Assembly (NCBI GenBank): GCA_905116865.2
Contig: CAJHNH020002431.1
Span: forward strand, 28,501 to 92,500
Reading direction: 5' to 3'
Length of the DNA stretch: 64,000 bases
Source: Candidula unifasciata
Lineage: Eukaryota; Mollusca; Gastropoda; Stylommatophora; Geomitridae
Below are positions 1 to 10,519 of this stretch, piece by piece. How positions within the stretch are numbered: position 1 is the first letter of the stretch; each line of letters starts with the position of its first letter. The notes below the pieces were generated by a model. That model saw only the letters and a list, made by a program, of their open reading frames with translations. It did no database searches and had not been told where the DNA came from. Made by a program: the position numbers and the translations under genes.

Positions 1-846
1 CACAAAAGGTGCATACTGTTCTTGCAAAATAATGAGCGGTATCGACTATTACCCCGTTCGAAAGTGACATAAAACTGGACGTAAATAATTACATTGAAAA
101 ATACAAAGCAAGACAAAACAGTCATTTTCTCCACTCTATTATTGTCAAAAAACAATCGGTCAACCGAATCAAGCATTCGCTCCATCTGTGCTAGACTTTG
201 TGAGGGATGGTTACTGGTTTTTGATCTGCCGGGCCATGAAAGGTACCCCGAGTTAATAAAAAAAAGCTCGGCCTGCGACCTGAAGAGTTTCTCCACTCTG
301 TGGGCATGACAAACGGTAAAGCTAACCTGATCGAGCTCTTAAAAATATTGCACTATTAGCCTTCTTGTCCGGTACTGGAAAGGAGAAAGATAAATATCTG
401 CTCGAGAACTAATTATTGTGACAATGAACAGACTAACCGTCTTAGGAAAAACGAGGCAGGAAGAAGTGGAATCTTTCATATTTCGTGCCAACAATATTGG
501 AGTCCTGTGAAGGCCTCGAATGGAAATATCGAACTACATATGAGGTTAGCGGCTAAGATTGCGCAGTTACTAGAAATGTCGAACACTTCCTGAACTGGGA
601 GCTCGAATCCACTTCCAGATAATTGAACAGGTTGAGCTGATCTGTAAATTGATAACAGGAAATGACCTGCAAAGTCAAGATGTCCAGCTTTATGTTAATA
701 CTTTTCACACAAAAGGTGCATACTGTTCAACAAAAACAATGAGTCTCGAACTATATACCCGATTCGAAAGTGACATAAAAATGGCTCATTAATTTACATT
801 GAAAAATAAAGCAAGACAAAACAGTCATTTTCTCCACTCTATTATT
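1..846. repeat. Direct repeat pair, about 140 bp, spaced 707 bp
   Basis: Bases 1-145 recur at 708-846 in the same orientation with small indels. Both copies begin CACAAAAGGTGCATACTGTT and end in the shared TTTCTCCACTCTATTATTG. The 560 bases between them show no recognisable coding sequence. This could be a tandem duplication with a unit of about 707 bp cut by the window edge, or the two ends of an element. The window start prevents a decision. Confidence 0.75.
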
Positions 847-1124
847 GCATAGGAAAAGCATAGAACAGTATGATTATAAACTACATATATGCCGTACTAG
901 ACTGGCAGCTTCAGTTGCAGAAAACTGCATATACATATATAGTCAGTCATAAACAAAGCCATAAAACGTATGACTTGAGCTGTTTTGTTGAGTGATACAA
1001 TTTGCGAAGAAGAATGGGGAAGGCGACAAGACGAAGATGAATATAATTAAGACCTGTAGGAGGAAAAGGGAAGAAGAAGAAGGAGAAGCTTATAAAAGAT
1101 AAATAGCGAAAGAGAGAAGTGTAC

Positions 1125-1418
1125 CATTATCTTCTTCTTCTTCGCATTCACCAGCTGTACACTCTGGCGTAAAGTTCTGGTTGTTCGTCCACTTCTGGAC
1201 TGCAGTCCTGCTCCAGAAAACCTGAGTTTTGCGTGTGCATCAGTCATAAACAGATCTGATTCAATATGAATGTAGACTGCTGGTTCCTTGCCTCTCAGGC
1301 AGATGCAGAAGACTTCAAAGGCGAGCTCCCCAGGTAGTCGACTCTTACGACATGCTTTTGGGGAGGCAGTGGGTCTATTCTTGTTTTCCCCACAATAGGG
1401 CCCCGAAACCCACACGGG
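1125..1418 (-). repeat. SINE-like element D (LINE-headed), minus strand
   Basis: Read on the minus strand it starts CCCCCGTGTGGGTTTCGGGG and contains CATGTCGTAAGAGTCGACTA. It ends near 1130 in a GAA-rich tail seen here as CTTCTTCTTCTTCG. Its first 100 bases or so match the 5' end of the LINE at 28574. Other copies lie near 21843, 24603, 37135, 38098, 50247 and 61915. An open frame across it (1047-1415) is incidental. No internal polymerase III promoter was confirmed. Confidence 0.75.
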
Positions 1419-1990
1419 GGTTTACCATTATGAGAAGAAGACTGCTGGAAGAGAGGTTAATTAGGAACCTGTTTTTATTTGGCCGTCTATGTTCCGCTAA
1501 TTAACCACTTTTGCTTTGTTTATTCTAGTATTTCATTTCGTTGTTTCGAAGCAAGCAATCAATAACAGTCTTTGTTTTTGTTTTGATTTTTATTAACGCT
1601 CTGTGTTGCTTGTTGCGGCGCCTATAATTATAGCACCCAAAAAAAAAAAAAAAATTTCGTTTTAAATTTCATTCCAGTAAACGGAGCTGCATATTGAATC
1701 TGTTTTATAGGAATCTAAACTGTCTTCAGAACTCAGACGGCATCTAAAGGAATATGTAAGAAAGGAGAGCTCAGAATTCCTTTTTTTCAGAGTGTAATCA
1801 ATGGATTTTCTGCGCCGGTTTCTTTTTTCATGCTAATAGGCCCAGCATTGGCAGTGTATTTATAAATTTTATTTAACTCCTTGCGCACTACAAGTTGTTT
1901 TGTTTGTGAAGCATTTCTGGTATGGAAACGTGAAACTGGTCAGCGAGCAAAAGGTAGATATATATAGATATATATCGTCGAATTACTATA
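1419..1990. other. No feature seen
   Basis: AT-rich sequence with a poly-A run near 1639. No coding exon, RNA gene or known repeat was recognised. Confidence 0.5.
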
Positions 1991-1992
1991 GT

Positions 1993-2205
1993 CATCTCCT
2001 TGTAAGATGCAATTTTTGGTTATTTTGAAGCCCCACTCTTACTTTTTCCAGGGGCCGCAATATAGCCCGGTCATAGATATGGCCTAATGGCTGAACGCGG
2101 TTTCCAGGACCTCTCCACGGATGATCCCCATCCACATGGTGGCACTTTGTCTCATCGGGTGTTTATCGCTTGTGTGATGTCCTGGTGGGGTAAAAAGTCA
2201 GTCAG
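1993..2205 (+). repeat. Interspersed repeat E
   Basis: Family E starts near TTGTAAGATGCAATTTTTGG and contains GGCACTTTGT followed by ATCGGGTGTTTATCGCTTGT. It ends GATGTCCTGGTGGGGTAAAAA. Other copies lie at 6322, 22618 (minus), 32950 (3' part) and 40883. Two copies end in a short ACT repeat, which suggests a retroposed tail. The class is not certain. Confidence 0.75.
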
Positions 2206-2307
2206 TTAGATATTGTTTTACAGCGCGCAGCAAAAACAATCCCAGGATTTGTCAGCTGTTTGTAAGAGCAGTTTTAATATGTTTTTATTTTTGCATACAG
2301 TAATTGT

Positions 2308-2540
2308 GGATATCTGTGGCTTAGGCGTTACGAAAGCGCTTTGTAATGCCGGGGTGCTGCGTTTGATCCCAGCTGCGGGCCTTGCGCCTTTCGTTGGTTT
2401 CGACAGTGGTATCAAAAAGCCGACTGATCTAAGAAAACAATGGCAAACTACTGGACTTAAACTTGCCTAGGAAAACCATAACAGCCAACAAATGCTGGGG
2501 TTGGTTCTCCAATGTCCTGGACAGGACACGCAACTAACTT
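2308..2540 (+). repeat. tRNA-headed SINE, family A
   Basis: Has a GTGGCTTAGGCG head, then a B-box-like GTTTGATCCC. The body runs through GACAGTGGTATCA and GGCAAACTACTGGAC and ends ACACGCAACTAAC. Family A is the commonest SINE here, with copies near 2561, 6097, 20128, 26690, 35709, 36331 and 57834. Confidence 0.85.
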
Positions 2541-2560
2541 TTCAAAATTGTGCATAGTCA

Positions 2561-3052
2561 GATTAACTGGCTTACGCGTTGCAAACGAGCTTTGTAATGC
2601 CATGGTGCCGGGTACATCCCACTGGTAGGCGATTTGGCTGCAGCCCGCTGAGCGTTGGTTTCGACAGTGGTATCAAGAGTCGTTGTCTAGAACACAATGA
2701 CAAAAAAAAAAAAAAAAATTGTCTTGCGTATCTTTTACAGGACGTTGCAGAACCAACCCTAGCATTTTTTTTTTTTTGTCTGTTGTGGTTTGTCTAGGCA
2801 AATTTCATGTTCGGTAATTTCCTTTTTCTCCTTGAACGGTCAGCTCTCTGTACCACTGTCGAAACCAATGCAGAGATACATCATCTTTAGCTGAGATCGA
2901 ACCCGCCTCCCCCCGGCATTACGAAGCTCGCTCACACCTAAGCCACAGACGCTGACATGTGAACTATGAACATGAAATTGCCTAGAAAAATCACAACAGC
3001 CAAAAATTGCTGGGGTTGGTTATGCAACGTCTTGTAAAGGATACGCAACAAA
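2561..3052 (+). repeat. SINE A split by an inverted SINE A
   Basis: The plus-strand head and body occupy about 2561-2700, and the plus-strand tail resumes at about 2971-3052, ending GGATACGCAACAAAC. Between them at about 2720-2957 sits a complete minus-strand copy. It is recognised by GGACGTTGCAGAACC at its low-coordinate end and TAAGCCACAGACGC at its high end. This is an insertion of one copy into another. Poly-A and poly-T runs inside obscure the target duplication. Confidence 0.75.
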
Positions 3053-3138
3053 CTTTTTTCAAAGTGCAGTTTACCTTTGGTTTTAGTAGATAATTTTACA
3101 CTGTGTTTACATAATAAACAATGTTGTTAAATGTTGAG

Positions 3139-3879
3139 TTAGGAATCCACACTACATAAGCGCTTCGACCCCAGCGTCAGCAGCAAACAAAGAGTTAAAA
3201 TTCCGATGGTGTCAGTAACTGTCTGATTGTAAATCTGTATTGTCTTTTCTCCGAGTGGCGAGCGCCGGCCAGATCCCCTTGTAACTCCTCGCAGTGCCAT
3301 TCTCCTCAGACCATAGTGATCATCTGTGCCTCGGCACTGCTCACTCACCCCCAAGGGGGCCCTAACAACATCCAGCTTGCCGTACATCAGTTTACCACCA
3401 AGGGGTGCTGAACCGACTAGTCTGTCTGTCTGCTTATTTCCCAACTCACTGGCATAAACCGGAGAAAATATCCAAAGGATGCTAACTACCCGGGACCTTT
3501 GAAGTGATGCTTGCCACTCTACACGGAGTATGCCTGTCTCCACCTTTCCTGACATTCTCTGTGACTCAGTGAAAATCACGGCATTTGTGTACAGCTGATT
3601 CTCAAGCCAGCGGAAGGTAGCAGTGACTGCCTCCACCTCCATTCTCAAACTAGACTTTGTAATATCATATGCCAGGCTTTGTTGCACCAAGCGACGTCAA
3701 TTGGCCTTTACTATGAACCCACATGCACTTCGTCTGCCCCTTAATACAAAACCATCTGTATATATAATCACATCAACTGGGCAGGAATTGTCATGAATCA
3801 TTTGTTGAACTTCTGATTCCACAGCACATGCTGCCCAGTCCCTGCACTCACGTCCCAATGTGATTAGAACCCTACACAA
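3139..3879 (-). pseudogene. LINE RNase H domain and C-terminus, broken
   Basis: On the minus strand, two frames give the RNase H end of a non-LTR retrotransposon polyprotein. The upstream part (3879-3697) holds IYTDG, the first catalytic Asp region. After a frame change the downstream part (3690-3139) holds SSLRMEVEAV, with the catalytic Glu, then TESQRM, where TDSQ is usual. It ends in the conserved C-terminus YNQTVTDTIGILTL. RNase H removes the RNA strand during target-primed reverse transcription. The reverse transcriptase lies outside, so this is a 5'-truncated copy. The frameshift, the altered third acidic site and the missing RT make it inactive. Homologous tails lie at 17100, 20410, 21370, 34975, 44690 and 54222. 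Confidence 0.85.
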
Positions 3880-4270
3880 TTATTAAACTTGCTCTGACAC
3901 TTTAACACACGCCTCTCCTTGCCTAAATTTATCAAGCCTGATATAATAAATAAATAGATATATACTGTGTGTTTCGCATAGGTGTATAGTTAGTCGTGCG
4001 TCTTAGCACGCTTATTCCTGCAGTGAGGCACATTCGTCATTTGGAGGTGACAGATTTGATTCCCGGCATGGCGAACTATAGCTGTCGATGTGTACATTGT
4101 TTGACATGTCATTCTACCCTTCTACGTCTTTCTATGAGTGCTGATCAATACATGTATATTTATTTATTACATATACTGATTCTATGGTATTCAGGGTTCC
4201 CTGTCTGCTTATTTCTGTGACGAAGGTTGTGTTGTAGTTTACATGTGGTTCTAGTATGTAATGTTACGTT
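3880..4270. other. No clear feature; possible old SINE head
   Basis: Around 4030-4065 the text GGTGACAGATTTGATTCCCGG resembles a B-box, so an old tRNA-derived head is possible. Nothing else was recognised. Confidence 0.25.
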
Positions 4271-4274
4271 CAGT

Positions 4275-4446
4275 AGCTAACTTCCGGATTTAGTAGGAAA
4301 TACTGCATCAGTAAAAATGACCTTGGCTTCCATGTCAACCCAGCCTTAAATAAAAGGACCCCTTTCCACATCTTTAGGCGGATTGGGCATGTATGGCTAG
4401 ACCTATATTTTATGTGGTCAGCATTACGCCAACTGCCTTTACTTTC
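4275..4446. repeat. Rearranged SINE C pieces
   Basis: ATGACCTTGGCTTCCATGTC (about 4316-4335) is plus-strand SINE C. The following GACCCCTTTCCACATC to CTGCCTTTACTTTCC (about 4358-4446) is the 3' module in minus orientation. The two halves meet head to head. Confidence 0.6.
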
Positions 4447-4689
4447 CTTGTGCTGCAATATGGGTGACTTCTGCTAGCATCTATGCTGAACTGCATTTCT
4501 AATGTCGGACTGTAGGTGTTGGCACTTCGGATGGCTGCTGTGCGCTTTTAATAGTGTGTATGCTATATATGCTGAGTTAGCAATCTGTCAATCTTTCCAC
4601 AAGGGACTGTGATAAACAATCTGTGTGGTTTTTTTTTTTTTTTGGCACAGGAGCAGAGCAACTGTGGGGCGACCCGTTTGCTATGAAGC

Positions 4690-5010
4690 TGAAACTATCC
4701 CAGATTACTTTCCTGGTCTGTACCTGGTACCCACTTAAGGCTGGGTTGACCTAGGAGCCAAGGCCATTTTTGAAAAACGTTCAGCCCCGGCAGAACCCGA
4801 ACCCACGACATCCGATCCGCAGGTGAGCTTTAAACCGCTACACTTCGGCGACTCCCAGCCCTAAATGGGTGCCAGGCAAAGTCTTAGAAAGTAAAGACGG
4901 TCGGCATAATGTGGACCACACTTCCCACCAAATGCCGATGGTCAATAAATTTAGGTCTACCTCTATATACCCAGTACGCATGAAAGCTTGAAAAGGGTCC
5001 TTTATTGTGT
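4690..5010. repeat. SINE C halves in opposite orientation
   Basis: 4690-4856 is a minus-strand SINE C 5' half. Its head GGGAGTCGCCGAAGTGTAGC is read on the complement. 4857-5010 is a plus-strand 3' module running from AAATGGGTGCCAGGC to GAAAAGGGTCCTTTA. As at 4275-4446, the 3' module is inverted relative to the head. Confidence 0.7.
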
Positions 5011-5019
5011 TTTACTTTA

Positions 5020-5390
5020 ATACAACAGTAGTTTGCCACTGCTTTCTTAACGTTTAAACACTCACACGGCCGTCAAAACCAACTCAACTGTGTCTTCAGT
5101 ATGTGAGGTTAGTAAAGAAAAATCATTACATGGCGATTAAAAAAGAAATTTAACCATGTAATTTAACCATGTTCTTTCTACCAGGTATTTCTAAGTTGCC
5201 GGTGACGCTTGATTACTCATAACTGGATTGAGTGATATCTGTTAGACTGTAATTTGTTAAATTATATTAAGTAGGGAGAGATCTGACTGTATTTTAATTC
5301 GTGGCTTAGTTCCACCCAGCAAAGAATCTGTTACCGCCCGAGAGCGACATCCAAATCACATATTCATAGTTAGGATTACATCAAAGTTCG
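5020..5390. other. No feature seen
   Basis: AT-rich, with a short local duplication of AATTTAACCATGT near 5150-5170. No gene or known repeat was recognised. Confidence 0.5.
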
Positions 5391-5391
5391 A

Positions 5392-5615
5392 CAAGCGACT
5401 GCATGGTTTCGAGTCATAGTGTCCGCCTTCGAGTGCTAGAAGTCCCGAGTTGAAGCCCCGGTGAAGGCAGGGATTTTTTTTCACGTGGACTTCTAGTAAT
5501 TTCCCCTGGTCTCTGGGTAGTAGGATGTGACGCTAATGCAGTTTGAAATCGAAAAGAGTAGCCTAATGGCGCTGCCCGGGCCAAATTTGGAGTTAGAAAT
5601 CTACCAAAAGTATTT
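5392..5615 (+). repeat. SINE-like repeat, family F
   Basis: A tRNA-like head (GTCCGCCTTCGAGTGCTAGA, then GAGTTGAAGCCCC as a weak B-box) is followed by GACTTCTAGTAATTTCCCC and TCTCTGGGTAGT. Other copies lie at 9025-9298 (minus) and 40735-40880 (plus). Confidence 0.7.
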
Positions 5616-5760
5616 TATGATCCTTGTCAGTGCAACAAAGTTCGTGCACTCCGCTGATAACCTTCAGACTCAAACTTGAGTTACAAGAAGAACAGAGCAC
5701 TTATGGGTTACACCCGTGAATAAATATAAACATCAAAGTCAGGCAACCCCTCTCACTTGC

Positions 5761-5814
5761 ACGCGCGCGCGCGCTCACACACACACACACACACACACAC
5801 ACGCGCGAACACGC

Positions 5815-5847
<33 letters not shown>

Positions 5848-5850
5848 CAC
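5761..5850. repeat. CA/CG dinucleotide microsatellite
   Basis: Alternating CG, CA and ACGC units, which are alternating purine-pyrimidine. Short TAAA/AAAT repeats follow near 5990-6020. Confidence 0.95.
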
Positions 5851-5990
5851 AAGGGCGATCTCCAGGACAGAAAGACTTTTTTCTTACCAGTATGGCTCAG
5901 AGCTGAACATGGCCACTTAAATATAGGTGCTACATAGTTTTCACAATTTTCTAGAAACCACCAAACATTTATTGTTGAACAAATAAATTG

Positions 5991-6023
<33 letters not shown>

Positions 6024-6096
6024 AAAACTACATGATACAATAACTAGTGGCAGGGGGTAAAAAGAATGTGTATAATATATGTTGTCGTCCCAATAG

Positions 6097-6316
6097 TCGA
6101 CTCGGTGGCTAAGTCGATGCGAACGCTTCGTAATGCGGAGTTCCGGATTCGATCCCTGCTGCGGGCCATGTGCCTTGTGTTGTGGTATCAGGGGACCGAC
6201 CATCCAGAAAGCAATGACAAACTACTAGACGTAAACTTGCCTAGAGAAACCACACAACAGCCAGGGTCTGCTGGGGTTGGTTCTGCAACGTCCTGTAAAG
6301 GATACGCAACTAACCC
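6097..6316 (+). repeat. SINE, family A
   Basis: A complete copy from GTCGACTCGGTGGCTAAGTC to GGATACGCAACTAAC, with the B-box-like GATTCGATCCC. It abuts a family E copy. Confidence 0.9.
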
Positions 6317-6321
6317 CAATA

Positions 6322-6495
6322 TGGAACGCAATTTTTCGTTATTTTGAAAACCCTACTCCGGCTATAGACGGGGCCCCTAATATAATGTAACTGTTCAACG
6401 AGGTTTCCTGGACCGAGTGATTTTCATTCGAATGTGGCACTTTGTGTCACCCGGTGTTTATCACTGGTTGTGCGGTCCTAATGGGGTTGAACTTC
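6322..6495 (+). repeat. Repeat E copy
   Basis: Diverged copy running from GGAACGCAATTTTTCGTTATT to TCCTAATGGGGTTGA and containing GGCACTTTGTGTCA. Confidence 0.75.
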
Positions 6496-6589
6496 AGTTA
6501 TCAAAAGGAATGTGGTTGAAATAACCTGAACAGAGAAAAGTTAACTATTTCGGTCAGATGATCATGATTCTTAGATTCATCTTGTACTA

Positions 6590-6796
6590 AATTCCGCCTT
6601 TTGATTTGGGGGGACTATTTTTGGGTGGAAAAATAGATCTATTGTCCCCTCCCCTTTATCCCTGTTACCAGAGAAAAGCATGTCGTAAAAGGCGACTAAT
6701 TTAGTAGGTTTACATTGATTGCTTATAGCAGATATCGCAGCTTAGCCGTAAACAATACCTGTTCCGACCGCCTTTATAAGGGTGAATGAAAGAGTA
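6590..6796 (+). repeat. Diverged SINE-like D copy ending at a microsatellite
   Basis: Contains AAAGCATGTCGTAAAAGGCGACTAA, the signature of D elements and of the LINE 5' end, written here in sense orientation. It ends AAGGGTGAATG, like the 3' end of other D copies (GGTGAATG before a GAA tail). The large TAG/GAA tract starts there. Only the core and the end are alignable by eye. Confidence 0.5.
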
Positions 6797-6797
6797 A

Positions 6798-6893
<96 letters not shown>

Positions 6894-7214
6894 CTGTAGT
6901 AGTAATAGTAGTAGTAAAAGAAGGATTGAGAGGAGGAGGAGAAGAAGAAGAAGACGATGAAGAAGAAGAAGAAGAAGACGAAGAAGACAAAGAAGAAGAA
7001 GAAAAAGAAGAAGAAGAAGAAGAAGAAGAAGAAGAAGAAGAAGAAGAAGAAGAAGAAGAAGAAGAAGAAGAAGAAGAAGAAGAAGAAGAAGAAGAAGAAG
7101 AAGAAGAAGAAGAAGGAAAAAGAAGAAGAAGAAGAAGAAGAAGAAGAAGAAGAAGAAGAAGAAGAAGAAAGAAGAAGAAGAAGAAGAAGAAGAAGAAGAA
7201 GAAGAAGAAGAATT
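6797..7214. repeat. Compound TAG then GAA trinucleotide microsatellite, about 420 bp
   Basis: About 97 bases of pure AGT/TAG, a short interrupted bridge, then about 270 bases of GAA with a few interruptions. All frames are open through it and give homopolymer products, which are artefacts. Confidence 0.98.
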
Positions 7215-8110
7215 GTACTAAATCAATATAACCAATCATAAAGACACTATTTTAAATTCTGGTTAATTGATTCAACAGTTTCTAGACATAATTGCATTCA
7301 GAATAATGACACTATGTCTGAAGTGGTTGTTTGTTCGCATTGTTGAACTGCCTGACAAATCAAGCGGCTTGTTGTGTAATAGAAATTAGGAATTTAGCAG
7401 CACATACGTGGCTTTAGCAAAACAGAAATTAGGAAAATTTTACCAGGAACACGCACGATGGGAATTAGGAATTCTACATAAGCAATATGGGGTGTTGCAT
7501 GTTTGATAAATGGAACTATGTGAAAGAGAAATAGATTCAGTACAATGATTTAGGAAGTCTTCTTTAGAGACATGTCTTGTTGTATGACATGAATTAGAAA
7601 ATATGTAACTGAAAAATATATACCTTAATTAGGAATTCTACATTATGGGTAGAGGTTGTTATATTATATGACTGACTGATTGGCACCTTCTTTCCAGACA
7701 AGAGTGCTATATTGCGCTATTGGGAGGCATAAGACTCACAACCCATTGCTTCGTCCTCTTCACAACACAAAAAAAGCTGGGCAGTAATGTAAAGACCACA
7801 AGTTGCTCATCCATCATGATCTTTTCTCGACCTGCCTTGTTTACTCTAAAGGAAAGGTAACACCAGTACTTTGGAACAAAGCAGGCTGCATAAGCTGCCA
7901 AATCAGAAGAGGAGTACTCCATCTTCCGTCCTAGACCAGCTGCCAGCCATGGCTAAGCGCCTGGATTGCCTTGACATAACATACGGGTTTTTAGGTTACA
8001 TTTCCTCTTCCTAATATAGGGCGAGTACCCCCAACGTTGTGCTCCTCCACCAGAAGCCATTGACACGAAAATAAAATATAGAGGCGGGGTTAATTATATA
8101 GATTTTTTGA
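7215..8110. other. No assigned feature
   Basis: Contains scattered AATTAGGAATT motifs (7385-7645). A minus-strand open frame of 71 codons (7707-7922) has no recognisable domain. No splice-bounded exon was identified. Confidence 0.4.
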
Positions 8111-8111
8111 A

Positions 8112-8575
8112 GCTTTCGTCTTTATTCACCCTAAACACAATAAATCCAGTGGAAATCAACAGCTGACGGAACAGTCGACAATTTCTGGGGGGTAAATCGT
8201 TTCATTTGCCGTGCAAGTCTTAAGTTTTGTGAGCTTCCTGTGTTGCGTTTTAATGTGGCATATTTGTGTGTGTTGGTGCGCAATCAGCTGCATGTGTCTG
8301 TGTGTTGGTGTGCAATCAGCTGCATGTGTCTGTGTGTTGGTGTGCAATCAGCTGCATGTGTCTGTGTGTTGGTGTGCAATCAGCTGCATGTGTCTGTGTG
8401 TTGGTGCGCAATCAGCTGCATGTGTCTGTGTGTTGGTGTGCAATCAGCTGCATGTGTCTGTGTGTTGGTGCGCAATCAGCTGCATGTGTCTGTGTGTTGG
8501 TGCGCAATCAGCTGCATGTGTCTGTGTGTTGGTGCGCAATCAGCTGCATGTGTCTGTGTGTTGGTACGCTTGGTG
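8112..8575 (+). repeat. Transposon-like head with 32-bp minisatellite
   Basis: 8112-8200 resembles the left end of the elements at 16468 and 40150: CTTTCGTCTTTATTCACCC, then AACAGCTGACGGAACAGTC and TTTCTGGGGGGT. It leads into nine 32-bp units at 8281-8568, each containing CAATCAGCTGCATGTG and differing mainly at one C/T position. No matching right end was found. Because 32 is not a multiple of three, all forward frames stay open and give Cys-rich products that are not credible proteins. Confidence 0.7.
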
Positions 8576-9024
8576 TACAATACTGGTCATGTTTTCAATT
8601 CTCATTTCCATGTGAATGTCTAGTGTAGAGATAGCATCACATCTGCCTCACATTTGTTATGTCTAGACGTATATTTGTTTTTAATAAACAATCGACACTT
8701 AGTGGGTGATGATAAATTAGGAGCCTTAAATTAGAGACCATGTGCCATAGCTTTAGTACTATAGTCCTGCCAAACTTTAATGACATGTAACAGTAACCGT
8801 TCAGTGTAAGTTGCTGAAATTTAGCATGCAGTCTGTCAATGATCATATAACTTTTCGAAAGAAAAAATGTAAACAAACATCTTGCTGTCATTTTACGTTA
8901 TTTGAGATTTTAAACAACATCATGGCACACGGGTAGTAACCTGCAGGTGCTCCGTTCTTCTTCTATCAAACTCTAGTCTAGGTCCGAAGAAGCCCAGCGC
9001 AGTGCACAGGCTCTGTAGCACCGG
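8576..9024. other. No feature seen
   Basis: No gene or repeat was recognised. A minus-strand open frame (8637-8891) has no domain. Confidence 0.4.
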
Positions 9025-9298
9025 TGAAGATCCTGAAATACTTTCGGTAGATTTTTAACCCCAAATTTTGCCCGAGCAGCGCCGTTAGGTTACTCATTTA
9101 GATTTCCAACTGTCCATGTGTTTTTTTACGTGCGCGACAATGCACACGGGCGTCCAATCTCACTACCCAGAGACCGGGGGGAATTACTAAAAGTCCAAAT
9201 CCCCGTGAAAAAAAAAACATCCCAACCCTTACCGAGGATTGAACCCGGAACATCTAGCACTGAAGGCGGCCCCATGCCTCGAGACCACTGAACTCCTT
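9025..9298 (-). repeat. SINE-like repeat F, minus strand
   Basis: On the complement the head is GTGGTCTCGAGGCATGGG, then GCTAGATGTTCCGGGTTCAA (B-box-like). The body has GACTTTTAGTAATTCCCCC and TCTCTGGGTAGTGAG, matching the copies at 5392 and 40735. Confidence 0.75.
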
Positions 9299-9723
9299 CA
9301 TTTTGCGTTATTCGCGGTATATGGAGAAAAAAAAACAGTATACTTATAAGTAACTTGAATAAACTGAGTAAGGGGAACGTTTCAGAACATCAAATTGCAA
9401 GCGTGTCATAGACGTTCCACTCTCATGTGGTCATCTCCAGCATAAGACTCCTGTGAGCTGCGAATGTTTCTAATGGCACAGGCAGTGAATTTGTGTATAA
9501 TAAATCAAACAACAACATCGACACTATATAACCACATAGACAGCACATAGACAGATCACGCGAAAGAAGTACAAGTTCTATTGTGAATTTAAAAAATGGA
9601 ATATATCAATGACACTCAACATATGTTTATTTTGCGAAAAACAAACTAGATTGCAGATAACAATGTGCCAACAATAATTTGTTCGAACAGAACATGTGAT
9701 ATTACCCTAACTAACAAAGAGAG

Positions 9724-9726
<3 letters not shown>

Positions 9727-9818
<92 letters not shown>
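9727..9818. repeat. GA dinucleotide microsatellite
   Basis: About 46 near-perfect GA units. Open frames across it are artefacts. Confidence 0.98.
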
Positions 9819-9819
<1 letters not shown>

Positions 9820-9822
<3 letters not shown>

Positions 9823-10515
9823 AGAAATGGAGAAAGGAGAGTTTGCCGTTTACTCCGAAGCAACCTACAGTCACAATCTTTGCCTCAGAATACACACAGA
9901 AATAGAGATCTAACATAATCTATCTAAAGAACGTGTTGCCAAAATAGGACGAATCCCAGTGGCAAATCAGCTCCTTCGAATCCCACCGACTGTAACTACG
10001 CTGCGTTTGAAAAATGTGCAGTACGACAACCAGTAGGTAGGACTACATCTTCCTAGGATAACTGCCGAGGCTGAAAAAATACAATGTTTTTTTTTTTTTT
10101 TTGGCTTGCTCTGTGGAAAAAAAATATCCCGATCGGCGACTAAGTTGTCTACCAGCGAGCAAATGTGCTACCAAGTCACCGATGATAATGTTTTCTCCAG
10201 TGCCGAGCCTTTTATCATTTTGTGGAGAGATCCCATCTGCACCAATTTTAGCCCGCAGTTGCAACCAAGCCAAATATTTATAACAGCCCAACAGCCTACT
10301 CTATACCAGTCTGTTACAACTGTATGTTCTTTTCTTTCCAGTGGTACAAAATTATAAGTCAAATAAATATCAAAGAAATGCGCCGTACCTGCACAATTAT
10401 AAATTACAGAAGCACAAGGACAAGAAAATTCTAAGACCACAAGCAAAAATTCGTGTTGATCCGTGCATCCGTGTGACGGCGCGAGTTTTGAAACGCACTA
10501 TAATGTCCATGCGCG
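9820..10515. other. No assigned feature
   Basis: Poly-T near 10087. Overlapping open frames on both strands (10043-10610) give no recognisable protein. Confidence 0.4.
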
Positions 10516-10519
10516 TCGA

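Noticed and set aside
1..846. LTR retrotransposon with 140-bp LTRs
   Set aside because: Only about 560 bases lie between the repeats, with no protease, RT, primer-binding site or polypurine tract seen.
3996..4220. 74-codon plus-strand frame
   Set aside because: No domain; it coincides with a probable old SINE head.
6742..7241. Open frames of 94-165 codons rich in Glu, Lys, Ser or Phe on both strands
   Set aside because: They are translations of a TAG/GAA microsatellite, open in every frame.
8211..8628. Three overlapping Cys-rich frames of 120-134 codons
   Set aside because: Produced by a 32-bp minisatellite whose length keeps every frame open. Three frames encode the same cycle, which no real gene would do.
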